A stretch of 64,000 bases of DNA. It comes from Mucilaginibacter sp. OK283. Lineage in GTDB: Bacteria; Bacteroidota; Bacteroidia; Sphingobacteriales; Sphingobacteriaceae. The notes beneath the pieces are model-generated. The model was given only the letters and a program-made list of their open reading frames with translations, made no database searches and was not told where the DNA came from. This document shows, one piece after another, positions 8,168 to 15,925 of this stretch (position 1 is its first letter; each line of letters begins with the position of its first letter). The stretch is taken from assembly GCF_900110415.1 (NCBI RefSeq), contig NZ_FODR01000003.1, forward strand, positions 1-64,000, read 5' to 3'. The position numbers and the translations under genes are program-made.

Positions 8168-9034
8168 TTAAAAACTCACAAAAAACGGCGCCTCAAAAAC
8201 ATGGCCGGGGCTAAGTTTCTGGATAGCTTCTTTATGTTTAATGTCTTTTTGCTCGCCTGCGGTATCGGCGCAGCCTAACCAGGGCTCGATGCAAACAAAA
8301 TCGGCACCGGGTTTGGCCCAGATGCCCAGGTAGCTAAAGTGGGGGAACTCAACCGATAGTGTTTGCCCGTGCTTGTCGCTTTTTATGGTTACCATCCTCG
8401 ATTTTAACTCTTTAAACACCAGGGCATCTGCATTAAATAAATCGCGGGTTAATTGCAGCCTGTTTTTAGGTGTGGCTACCGGGTGACTTTCGCCATTAAA
8501 AAAACCATCGGCAGATAACAGTTCTGTTTCCAGGTGTTCATCTGTTTCAAATTCAATGTAATAATCCTCGTACTTCTCGCCTTTGTTAAATGGAACGTTA
8601 AAAGCAGGATGGGCCCCTACCGAAAAGTAGATGTTTTTTTTATCCAGGTTAATTACTTTATAGGTTATCCTGAGGGCGTTATCTATCAGTGTATACAGTA
8701 CCTGGTAATCAAATTTAAAGGGGTATGTCTTTAAGGTGTTATCACAATAAGGCAACGAAAAACTTGCCGAAACATCGCCTGCATCTAATGTTATAAACTC
8801 CGATTGCCTGGCAAAGCCATGCCGCCCCATAGGGTACTTGCTGCCATCAACCACCAGTTCGTTGTTAATTAAGCCACCTACTACCGGGAATAAGTTGGGT
8901 GCATGCCATGGCCAAACGGCGGCATTGGCCTGCCAAAGGTGTTCAATGCCGGTTGCCTTATCAATTAATGAACTTAACTGCGCACCTTTAGTATCGATGC
9001 TTGCCTTCAGGTATTCGTTTTCGATGGTGATCAT
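8168..9034 (-). CDS. Aldose 1-epimerase (LacX-like) family protein
   Basis: A 288-residue galactose-mutarotase-fold protein, normal length for the LacX-like branch. Visible family features are the N-terminal MITIENEYLKASIDTKGAQL, PNLFPVVGG, MGRHGFARQSEF with the active-site-region His, VGAHPAFNVPF with the second His, and the late acidic residue in FVCIEPWLG, which matches the catalytic Glu. It should interconvert alpha and beta anomers of aldoses in the cytoplasm; no signal peptide is present. It stands alone on the minus strand between a repeat cluster and a secreted phosphoesterase gene. Confidence 0.9.
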   Translation of the reverse strand: MITIENEYLKASIDTKGAQLSSLIDKATGIEHLWQANAAVWPWHAPNLFPVVGGLINNELVVDGSKYPMGRHGFARQSEFITLDAGDVSASFSLPYCDNTLKTYPFKFDYQVLYTLIDNALRITYKVINLDKKNIYFSVGAHPAFNVPFNKGEKYEDYYIEFETDEHLETELLSADGFFNGESHPVATPKNRLQLTRDLFNADALVFKELKSRMVTIKSDKHGQTLSVEFPHFSYLGIWAKPGADFVCIEPWLGCADTAGEQKDIKHKEAIQKLSPGHVFEAPFFVSF

Positions 9035-9160
9035 AACAATTAGAATTTGACAGAACCCGAAGTTAGGGATTTGTTTGAATTTCAGGAATTACTTCAAAGT
9101 TAGATTTTCTAATTTCTATTAATTCATATATTCTTCATTAAACAACCGCGGTAGTTTTTA

Positions 9161-9250
9161 GTCTAAAGCCTAAAGTTCTAAGTCAAAAGAGATTTTAATT
9201 AATACTTTGTGGCTCTTGACTTAGAGCTCAAGACTTTGTACTTAAGACTC
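9161..9250. repeat. Degenerate inverted repeat
   Basis: Several copies of CTAAAG/CTAAGTC/GACTTAG/CTTAAGACT motifs face each other (for example CTAAGTCAAAAGAG at about 9179 and CTCTTGACTTAG at about 9212). It can fold into an imperfect hairpin just past the end of the minus-strand phosphoesterase gene and may be a decayed terminator or repeat. Confidence 0.4.
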
Positions 9251-9254
9251 AACA

Positions 9255-11702
9255 CTAATCATCGTCTTCTTCCTTCTTCGGCTCCAAAATTACAAAGGCG
9301 CTCCGTTTTGGCGCGGGCATAACCGCGGTTTCGCCCTTAACAAATTTCCAGATCACTTCGTTCAAATCGATATCAGGGGCTGCATCTTCCTTGGCCAGGT
9401 TAAATAATTCCGACCGGCGGCTGCTTTCATTTACAGCAACGTTGCGTTGCTCCAGGTCAACCTGTGCGGCTTTGGCCACGTACGGTGTGAAATCTGCTTT
9501 GCTGGTAAAGCAATCATATAATGGCATGGCGGCTGCGTCATATTGGCTCATCGGCGGCAGGCCTAATATCAGTTCGATAGTGCGTAATACGCCGGATGTG
9601 GAGTACATACCATGCACCACCGTGTTACGTTTTACATACGGCCCTGCAACAAACACCGGCGAGCGGTGTGCATCCACATGGTCGGGCCCGTTTTGGGCGT
9701 CATCCTCTAAAATAAATACTACCGACTCTTTCCAGATAGGGCTTTTTGAAAGATGTTCAATAAACTGGCCTATTGCCTGGTCATTATCCCCAACAGCCGC
9801 TATGGGCGATAGGGCACCTTTACGCTGCCCGCTGGTATGGTCGTTCCCAATCCTTACGCTGTTAAAACGCGGCACTGCGTTAATAGCCAATAATGAATCG
9901 AAATCGTGTTTCCAGATCTCTACGCGTTTAATATCCTTCACACCCAGGTCAAAGCCAGGCGACTGCGTGCAGTAATGCCCCTCTAACGATTTAAGGCTGG
10001 CCTTACCCGGGTTGCCATCGGTAACAAATTCGCCATAGGTGCGGTAGCTTACACCGGCCCGTTTGCAGTAATCCCATATAAAGCCATCGCGGGGGTAGGC
10101 TGTTTTGCGGGTGCCCTCATAGTCGTAATTACCACCACGGCTACCATAGCTGGTTGGCCATGTTTTTTCTACAAAATCGGTGGCGTAGGCGGCGTTGCTC
10201 CAGTTATGTCCGTCTGCACTTACTTCCGCGTCTACATAAAAGTTATCAAGTAATACAAATTCGCTGGCAATGGCGTGGTGGTTGGGCGTTACTTTTTTAT
10301 CAAAAATACATAGCGAAGTATCGCCGTTGCCCTGTGGCATATCGCCCAAAACCTGGTCGTAAGTTCGGTTTTCTTTAATAATGTAAAACACGTGCTTAAT
10401 AGGCGATTTTTCGCCCATCCGGCGGGGGATAGGGTTCCCCTCCTCGCCCGGTGCTGTTTTGGCTATTTTGTTGTTAAAAGGCGTGTTGGCATAAACCTGT
10501 TTGGTATAGGCTTTAAGCTCATTTACCGATGGTGTTTTTATAAACGACAGTGCGCCTTTAAATAAGCCGCCAATGTATTGTTCCCTGCTATTGATAGCCC
10601 CCTTTTGATAGCCGCTGTTATCGGCTTTTTTTACAGGCTGCGGTCCTTGCGGGTTGGCCATTGATGTAAAACCTTTGCCGTCGGCAACCAGTATTTTTTT
10701 GCCCAGCATTTTAACGTTGGTAGGGTACCAGCCCACGGGTATAAAACCCATACTGCGGCTGCTGCCTGGTTTGCTTACATCAAACACGGCCAGGCAATTG
10801 TTATCGGCATTGGCTATGTACAGCGTTTTTTCATCGGCCGATAAGGCAAGGCCGTTGGTAGTTGAGCCGGTAAGATGGGTAGGGTATAAGGCTGTAGAAA
10901 TAGTTTCGAGCGCCCTGTGCGTTGCTGTGTTTATTACCGATACCGAGTTATCATTGGCGTTGGCTACATACAGCAGGCTGCCTTTTTTATTCAGCAGCAA
11001 TTCGTTGGGGTTGCTGCCTGTTTTTATAGTTTTAAGTGTTTGGGTAGCCACATCGTAAATGCCAAGCTGGCCGCATCCCCATAAAGAAATATAAAGCGTT
11101 TTTTCATTTGGCGATAAGATGCAGCTATAACCCTCTGATGGCAGCTTGAGCCGTTGTAATGTTTTACCATCGTTAGGGTTAACCGTATAAAGTGTGCTAT
11201 CCTCTTTAGTAACCACATAAAGCCGGGTGTCGCTTTTATTTACCGCTATTCCACTCGGCGATACCTTGTCTTTTGGCCATGATTTTGGCGCCAGTTTAAT
11301 AGTATCGGGTTTGCCCAGTTTAGTACCGGTTATATTAAAAACATAGATCAGGTTATCGTTACCGCCCGATGCATAAAGTCTTTTCTCATCTTTACTGAAA
11401 GTAAGCCCGTACCATGATTTGGCTACCACCTTTTCATCCAGCAGCTTCTCGTTTTTTGGGTCGATAAGTTGGATGGATTGGGTACTTTGGCCGTTGTTGG
11501 TAACCGCCAGCAGCTTTCCCGAAGCCGATAGCTGGAGGTTGAGCGGCAAATCGCCCAAGGGCAGGGAGGTACCTGCCGGGCTTAGCTTCCAGCCGTTTGG
11601 CAATAAAACCTGCCCTGTTTGGGCAATTTTGCCGGGTGTTTGGGCAAATGTTGTAACTGACGATGCTAAAATAGCTAAGCCGATGAGTAGCTTTTGTTTC
11701 AT
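9255..11702 (-). CDS. Secreted YncE-like beta-propeller fused to a phosphoesterase
   Basis: With the start at 11702 (MKQKLLIGLAIL) it has 815 residues and a signal peptide of about 20 residues ending TFAQ. Residues 30-350 are repeated blades of the 40-residue YncE/cytochrome-D1 propeller type (repeated LAVTNNGQS, LYASGGNDN, LYVANANDNSVSVINTATH, LYIANADNNCLAVFD). From about residue 430 a phosphoesterase domain of the phospholipase-C/acid-phosphatase family (PF04185 type) follows: HVFYIIKENRTYDQVLGD, DGHNWSNAAY, and DAHRSPVFVAGPYVK. It should act on a phosphate ester in the periplasm or outside; the substrate is unknown. This fusion is a known Bacteroidota arrangement. An ATG 21 bases further upstream would disturb the signal peptide. 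Confidence 0.9.
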   Translation of the reverse strand: MKQKLLIGLAILASSVTTFAQTPGKIAQTGQVLLPNGWKLSPAGTSLPLGDLPLNLQLSASGKLLAVTNNGQSTQSIQLIDPKNEKLLDEKVVAKSWYGLTFSKDEKRLYASGGNDNLIYVFNITGTKLGKPDTIKLAPKSWPKDKVSPSGIAVNKSDTRLYVVTKEDSTLYTVNPNDGKTLQRLKLPSEGYSCILSPNEKTLYISLWGCGQLGIYDVATQTLKTIKTGSNPNELLLNKKGSLLYVANANDNSVSVINTATHRALETISTALYPTHLTGSTTNGLALSADEKTLYIANADNNCLAVFDVSKPGSSRSMGFIPVGWYPTNVKMLGKKILVADGKGFTSMANPQGPQPVKKADNSGYQKGAINSREQYIGGLFKGALSFIKTPSVNELKAYTKQVYANTPFNNKIAKTAPGEEGNPIPRRMGEKSPIKHVFYIIKENRTYDQVLGDMPQGNGDTSLCIFDKKVTPNHHAIASEFVLLDNFYVDAEVSADGHNWSNAAYATDFVEKTWPTSYGSRGGNYDYEGTRKTAYPRDGFIWDYCKRAGVSYRTYGEFVTDGNPGKASLKSLEGHYCTQSPGFDLGVKDIKRVEIWKHDFDSLLAINAVPRFNSVRIGNDHTSGQRKGALSPIAAVGDNDQAIGQFIEHLSKSPIWKESVVFILEDDAQNGPDHVDAHRSPVFVAGPYVKRNTVVHGMYSTSGVLRTIELILGLPPMSQYDAAAMPLYDCFTSKADFTPYVAKAAQVDLEQRNVAVNESSRRSELFNLAKEDAAPDIDLNEVIWKFVKGETAVMPAPKRSAFVILEPKKEEDDD

Positions 11703-11720
11703 AACCGGATGATTGTATGT

Positions 11721-11728
11721 CAAAACTA
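11721..11728 (-). promoter_or_regulatory. Candidate -7 box (TAGTTTTG)
   Basis: Reads TAGTTTTG on the minus strand, matching TAnnTTTG, 18 bp before the ATG of the propeller/phosphoesterase gene. Confidence 0.4.
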
Positions 11729-11775
11729 AACAAACAAACGGTTATGATGTGTTACTTAACAAAAACATAACACAC

Positions 11776-11800
11776 AAAAAAGGCCCGCTTGCGGGCGGCC
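11776..11800 (-). terminator. Rho-independent terminator of glyQS
   Basis: On the minus strand GCCCGC, loop AA, GCGGGC, then a run of six T. It lies 22 bp past the glyQS stop and separates it from the downstream phosphoesterase gene. Confidence 0.85.
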
Positions 11801-11821
11801 CTAGTGTATGTAATAGTTTTT

Positions 11822-13303
11822 TTACTTCAGCAAATTCTTCCAGCTTACCTGGTCGCCGATGATTTTTTCAAGGTCGGCGCTGGCCACACGTTCCTGGGCC
11901 ATGGTATCGCGGTAGCGGATGGTTACGGTATCATCCTCCAAACTCTGGTGATCTACCGTTATACAGAAAGGTGTACCAATGGCATCCTGGCGGCGGTAAC
12001 GCTTGCCAATGGCATCTTTTTCTTCGTATTGTATATTGAAATCAACTTTCAGTCGGTCCATAATTTCGCGGGCTTTCTCTGGCAAACCATCTTTTTTGGT
12101 AAGCGGGAAAATAGCGGCTTTAACCGGTGCCAGGCAAGGGTGCAGGTGCAGCACGGTACGGCTGTCCTGTTTCTCGTCGGTGCTCAGGTCTTCCTCTTCA
12201 AAAGCGTTTATCATGGTTAGCAGGAACATCCTGTCCAAACCTATCGAGGTTTCCATTACATAAGGAATATAGTTACCGTATGGTTTGCCGGTTTGCGGGT
12301 CAACCTCGGGATCAAAGTACTGCATTTTTTTGCCCGAGAATTTTTGGTGTTGGCTCAGGTCAAAATCGGTACGGCTATGAATGCCCTCTACCTCTTTAAA
12401 GCCAAACGGAAACTCAAACTCAATATCAACCGCCGCGTTGGCATAGTGGGCCAGTTTGGTATGGTCATGATAGCGGTATTTAGCGGCATTTGTACCCAGG
12501 GCCAGGTGCCATTTAAGGCGGGCGGCTTTCCAATACTCATACCATTCCATTTCGGTGCCGGGGCGTAAAAAGAATTGCATCTCCATTTGTTCAAACTCGC
12601 GCATGCGGATAATGAACTGGCGGGCAATTACCTCGTTACGGAAAGCCTTACCTATTTGCGCAATACCGAAAGGGATTTTCATCCTGCCCGATTTTTGCAC
12701 GTTTAGGTAGTTCACAAAAATACCCTGCGCGGTTTCCGGGCGAAGGTAAATCAGGTCGGCATCATCGGCTACGGCGCCCATTTGGGTGCTAAACATCAGG
12801 TTAAACTGGCGCACGTCTGTCCAGTTGCGGGTACCGCTTACCGGGCAGGCAATTTCGTGCTCAATAATTAGTTCTTTAAGGCGGGGCAGGTCCTCGTTTT
12901 TAAGGGCCTCGTCCATATCGTGCTGCAGTTGCTCGGCTTTGTCGGTTTTACCATCTTTATCGTAACGGTCAATCTTATCCTCCAAAAGCTGATCGGCGCG
13001 GTAACGCTTCTTCGAATCCTTGTTGTCAATCATCGGATCGCTGAAACCATCAACGTGGCCGCTGGCTTTCCAAATTTTGGGGTGCATAAATATGGCGCTA
13101 TCAATACCAACAATGTTGTCATGCATTTGCACCATGGCTTTCCACCAGTAGGTTTTAATGTTGTTCTTCAGTTCGGCACCATTTTGGCCGTAATCGTAAA
13201 CAGCGCTTAAACCATCATAAATTTCGCTCGATGGGAAAACAAAGCCATACTCCTTGGCATGCGATATAACATTTTTAAAAAGTTCGTCGGTTGATTTGCT
13301 CAT
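11822..13303 (-). CDS. glyQS: Glycine--tRNA ligase, dimeric type
   Basis: A 493-residue class II aminoacyl-tRNA synthetase that charges tRNA-Gly with glycine in the cytoplasm. It is the single-chain alpha2 type, as usual in Bacteroidota. Class II features are seen: the N-terminal region EIYDGLSAVYDYGQNGAELKNN, motif 2 around RPETAQGIFVNYLNVQKSG and GIAQIGKAFRNEV, and motif 3 TSIGLDRMFLLT. The C-terminal anticodon-binding domain (about 385-490) contains CLAPVKAAIFPLTKKDGL and RYRRQDAIGTPFCITVD. The start MSKSTDELFKNV is the family's usual start. It is a monocistronic unit with its own terminator and a promoter box only 9 bp before the start. Confidence 0.97.
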   Translation of the reverse strand: MSKSTDELFKNVISHAKEYGFVFPSSEIYDGLSAVYDYGQNGAELKNNIKTYWWKAMVQMHDNIVGIDSAIFMHPKIWKASGHVDGFSDPMIDNKDSKKRYRADQLLEDKIDRYDKDGKTDKAEQLQHDMDEALKNEDLPRLKELIIEHEIACPVSGTRNWTDVRQFNLMFSTQMGAVADDADLIYLRPETAQGIFVNYLNVQKSGRMKIPFGIAQIGKAFRNEVIARQFIIRMREFEQMEMQFFLRPGTEMEWYEYWKAARLKWHLALGTNAAKYRYHDHTKLAHYANAAVDIEFEFPFGFKEVEGIHSRTDFDLSQHQKFSGKKMQYFDPEVDPQTGKPYGNYIPYVMETSIGLDRMFLLTMINAFEEEDLSTDEKQDSRTVLHLHPCLAPVKAAIFPLTKKDGLPEKAREIMDRLKVDFNIQYEEKDAIGKRYRRQDAIGTPFCITVDHQSLEDDTVTIRYRDTMAQERVASADLEKIIGDQVSWKNLLK

Positions 13304-13311
13304 AATAGCTG

Positions 13312-13319
13312 CAAAGATA
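13312..13319 (-). promoter_or_regulatory. -7 box of glyQS with very short leader
   Basis: TATCTTTG on the minus strand fits TAnnTTTG. It ends only 8 bases before the ATG, so transcription would begin within a few bases of the start codon, giving a nearly leaderless mRNA if this box is used. Confidence 0.45.
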
Positions 13320-13417
13320 GTTTTTTTGAGGATTTCGGATATCGGATTTTCGATTTCGGAATTTGTCTGAATTAGAATTTATAGAATTTAAGAATTAGCA
13401 GAATGAAAGGGCGGGGA

Positions 13418-13446
13418 ACTTGCGAAGTTTTCAAAACTTCGCAAGT
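13418..13446. repeat. Perfect 29-bp palindrome
   Basis: ACTTGCGAAGTTTT, one C, then AAAACTTCGCAAGT: two 14-bp arms around a single base. It would form an almost loop-free hairpin in RNA, or a binding site for a symmetrical protein. It lies in the glyQS upstream gap between two facing A+T-rich repeats. Confidence 0.9.
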
Positions 13447-13507
13447 ATAATTAATCCCAAATCAAAATAAATCCGAAATCGAAATTCCCAAATCCGAAAT
13501 AACAATG

Positions 13508-13589
13508 GCGTTCCCTGCGGGCCGGGCCATACACTCATACGCGCACAGGGCATTAGGCGCGGGCCGGTATCCGTTTCTGTCCCTAACGC
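13508..13589 (-). repeat. Structured ATACCGGCC element, copy 1
   Basis: Read on the minus strand: closing strand GCGTT, AGGGACAGAAACGGATACC then GGCC, a variable middle, GTATGAGTGTATGGCCCGG, a short CCC/GGG hairpin, and the other closing strand AACGC. It matches copies at 14729, 59612 and 60511. The closing stem GCGTT/AACGC is perfect here and is replaced by GCGTAA/TTACGC in the copy at 60511. Confidence 0.8.
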
Positions 13590-13599
13590 AAAATCCGGA

Positions 13600-13880
13600 A
13601 GCGATAAGGCCGTCCGTCCGCACAGGTGTCCTCACTCATTGTCGGACAAAAGCGGACAGGCATCGTTTGATGGCTATTTTTTAATGAAATTCTTTATTTT
13701 AAAGAAATTTCTGTATATTTGTAATAGGCTTGTTCTGTTTTAAAAGCACTAAAAACTGTCCGCTTCCGTCCGATACCGTCCTACACCTGTGGTCGGACGG
13801 ACACCAGAACAGGCCCTCACCACCTTGTCCGCCCTGTCCGAAATGTACCGGGACCCTAAAGCGGACGGACGGAAACACAA
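13600..13880. repeat. GTCCG-rich patch (left)
   Basis: Dense GTCCG, CGGAC and GTCCGTCCG words on both strands with very high local G+C. The part next to the ATACCGGCC element resembles, in inverted orientation, the patch at 14560-14722 (shared words GTCCGTCCGCAC and GGACAAA). No coding function is inferred. Confidence 0.65.
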
Positions 13881-14002
13881 CCAACCACATAAGCACACCA
13901 GATAGCATGCACCCGCCCGCTTTCCCCACTTTAAATAAATTTAAGGTAAGGAGAGGTATTTTTAAAAAACTCGGTTTTTATAAAAACAAGGGCAGTAAAA
14001 AA

Positions 14003-14428
14003 TCAGGGTAAGTTGCTCAATATACTCTTTAACATATCTTTTGCTGTACCTCTTTGGGTAATTAATTGTATTGATATGGCAAAAATGTAAAATGCCAGGA
14101 AAAACAAAATACCATAATACCGTTCCTGGCTTATTAAGCCTATTGCAAGGGCAATAAATATAAGTAGCGGTGCGGTTAAACTTGTGTAATAACTAAAGTT
14201 TACCAAAACCTCATCCGCCGTAACGCTGAGCTCAAACTTTCCTCCATTTAGCCGTCCTGCAGCTTGGTGCCTCCACCTTAATTTCCAGGGATTATCATCA
14301 AATTCAACAATACTACTGGTTAAGTTGTTAACCCTGTATTCTTCACCCTCTAACAGGGATACTGTTTTGTCAATTACAAATTGAGGGGCAACGTGGGTAG
14401 CTTGTGTTAGTTTAAACTTTATTTTCAT
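14003..14428 (-). CDS. Hypothetical membrane protein
   Basis: A 141-residue protein. Residues 1-75 are a soluble beta-rich part (HVAPQFVIDKTVSLLEGEEYRVNN, SIVEFDDNPWKLRWR). Residues about 82-98 (APLLIFIALAIGLISQ) and 102-122 (YYGILFFLAFYIFAISIQL) are two membrane spans. No family is recognised. Its base composition is ordinary, but it is framed on both sides by inverted GTCCG-rich patches and ATACCGGCC elements, so it could have been carried along by, or trapped between, repeats. Start ATG at 14426-14428. Confidence 0.72.
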   Translation of the reverse strand: MKIKFKLTQATHVAPQFVIDKTVSLLEGEEYRVNNLTSSIVEFDDNPWKLRWRHQAAGRLNGGKFELSVTADEVLVNFSYYTSLTAPLLIFIALAIGLISQERYYGILFFLAFYIFAISIQLITQRGTAKDMLKSILSNLP

Positions 14429-14559
14429 TGCGATAAGTGCCGCTAATTTACTAAAGTGCAGGCAATAATAAATATATGGCTGTTTGACCGATTGATTGCC
14501 TGCGTAATAAACACACTGCCAGTGCCTGTGTAAATTCCTTTGCCCTTAAAAAAACATTG

Positions 14560-14722
14560 GTTGCCCTTTTGTAGTGTCCGTCCGCAGGGGGGGGACAGGA
14601 CAAAAACGGACAGGCGCGGACAGGTAAACTTTTGGCAAAACTGGTTTTAACCATGTCCGTCCGGATTTGTCCGTTAAAGAGCGGCACCCCCCGTGCGGAC
14701 GGACGGGCTTTTAGATTAACGG
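14560..14722. repeat. GTCCG-rich patch (right)
   Basis: Counterpart of the left patch in inverted orientation, containing GTCCGTCCG, eight consecutive G, CGGACAGG and GTCCGTCCGGATTTGTCCG. A 122-residue open frame (14451-14819, minus) covers this patch and the adjoining element, but its sequence follows the repeat and I do not call it a gene. Confidence 0.65.
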
Positions 14723-14728
14723 AAGCTT

Positions 14729-14822
14729 GCGCTAAGGACAGAAACGGATACCGGCCTGTGAATAAGGCCTGTGCAGTATGAGTGTATGGCCTGGCACACA
14801 CTTCTACCAGTGTGGGCAACGC
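14729..14822 (+). repeat. Structured ATACCGGCC element, copy 2
   Basis: GCGCTAAGGACAGAAACGG, ATACCGGCC, a GGCCT/AGGCC internal pair, GTATGAGTGTATGGCC, then the terminal hairpin CACAC (14797-14801), loop TTCTACCA, GTGTG (14810-14814), ending AACGC. The loop sequence is the same as in the copy at 60511, whose stem is entirely different. The copy is inverted with respect to the one at 13508. Confidence 0.8.
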
Positions 14823-14904
14823 CCTTAAAATGACACTAAAACAGGGTATTTGCTAAAACTTATCGGGCAAAAGTTTATTGTACTATATACAACTAATTGC
14901 TGCC

Positions 14905-15573
14905 ATGGAAACCATAGTGAAAATCATATCAACCCAATATGTAACCCATAATGTAAAACAGTTTAGGCTCGAAAAACCCGAAGGCTTTACTTTTACACCG
15001 GGGCAGGCCACCGAATTATCTGTAAACCAACCCGGATGGACGGACAAGAAAAACCCTTTTACCTTTACTTGCCTTAACACCGACCCCTACCTAGAGTTTA
15101 CCATTAAAATATATCCCGATAGCGAGGAAGGCGTAACCAATCAATTAAGCAAATTAGCCGTTGGTGATGAACTTATTATCCGCGATGCCTGGGGTGCCAT
15201 TGAGTATAAGGGCCCCGGTTATTTTATAGCGGGTGGTGCAGGTATTACGCCATTTATTGCCATTTTAAGAGATTTGAACAGGAAAGGAGAGCTGGCAGGA
15301 AACAAACTGTTTTTTAGTAACAAAACAGATAGCGACATTATTCTTGCCGATGAGCTGAAAAGTATGCTTGGCGCCGATGCCTTGTTTTTAATAAGCAGCC
15401 AAAAGGATAGCGTTCACGACACCCGCCGCATAGATGAGGCCTTTTTAAAAGCCGAAGTAAGCGATTTTACCAAACATTTTTACGTTTGCGGGCCCGATGC
15501 TATGGTAGAGCAGATTAACGGTATTTTAACCAGCATGGGTGCAGATGCCGATTCGGTGGTGTTTGAGCGGTAG
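14905..15573 (+). CDS. FAD/NAD(P)-binding ferredoxin reductase-type protein
   Basis: From the ATG at 14905 it has 222 residues, about the minimum for a flavin reductase of the FNR superfamily. The FAD-binding barrel is seen at the front (FRLEKPEGFTFTPGQATELSV and KNPFTFTCLN), the NAD(P)-binding part at GYFIAGGAGITPFIAIL, and the C-terminal FYVCGPDAMVEQI. No ferredoxin domain is fused. It should pass electrons between NAD(P)H and a partner protein or small acceptor; the partner is not in the window. A TTG start 27 bp upstream is possible but would add a hydrophobic string outside the family pattern. Confidence 0.87.
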   Translation: METIVKIISTQYVTHNVKQFRLEKPEGFTFTPGQATELSVNQPGWTDKKNPFTFTCLNTDPYLEFTIKIYPDSEEGVTNQLSKLAVGDELIIRDAWGAIEYKGPGYFIAGGAGITPFIAILRDLNRKGELAGNKLFFSNKTDSDIILADELKSMLGADALFLISSQKDSVHDTRRIDEAFLKAEVSDFTKHFYVCGPDAMVEQINGILTSMGADADSVVFER

Positions 15574-15584
15574 GTTTTTGGTTG

Positions 15585-15875
15585 ATGGATCATAGTTCAT
15601 GGTTGATTGTTCATGCTTCATGGCCCCGGCGGAGTTTGAAACTGTTGCTTATTTCCTGCCATCTTAGGCTATGAACCATGATCCATGAATCATGAACAAA
15701 ATATAATCTGCCAGGTCTTCAAACAGCCATGATCCATGAACCATGAACCAATGAACAAAACCGTCCGCAGTGTTGGTCACCTCCGGACGGACGGACACCC
15801 AATAAATCCGAATCGAAATACCCGATTACGGCAAAACCATAAACCATGATCTATGAACCATGAACAACTAACAAA
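15585..15875. repeat. Cluster of CATGGTTCATGGATCATG repeats
   Basis: The gap between two plus-strand genes contains many short copies of ATCATGGTTCATGG in both orientations (for example near 15585-15622, 15668-15700, 15728-15757, 15838-15865), interrupted near 15760-15795 by a GTCCG-rich word pair. The facing copies can form several alternative hairpins. No coding frame. Confidence 0.8.
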
Positions 15876-15925
15876 TTCTTCCATCTCCTATCTCAAATCT
15901 CATATCTAACATCTATTTTTACCGC

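Larger units (their letters stand above)
13304..14002. other. Gene-free, repeat-rich gap
   Basis: Seven hundred bases with no supported gene. In order: facing copies of an A+T-rich motif (GATTTCGG... near 13327-13367 and ...CCGAAAT near 13466-13500), a perfect 29-bp palindrome (13418-13446), a structured ATACCGGCC element on the minus strand (13508-13589), and a GTCCG-rich patch (about 13600-13880). A 93-residue frame at 13730-14011 runs through the GTCCG patch and has a composition (Cys/Pro/Ser/Thr) that looks like translated repeat. Confidence 0.6.

Noticed and set aside
13730..14011. 93-codon plus-strand open frame
   Set aside because: It runs through GTCCG-rich repeat DNA and into the 3' end of the minus-strand gene; its Cys/Pro/Thr-rich composition is that of the repeat.
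14451..14819. 122-codon minus-strand open frame
   Set aside because: It is wholly in repeat DNA and shows no domain or initiation signal; recorded as a repeat with a note.
15585..15875. CRISPR-like array from the CATGGTTCATGG words
   Set aside because: The units are short, irregularly spaced and in both orientations; there are no spacers of equal length and no cas genes.
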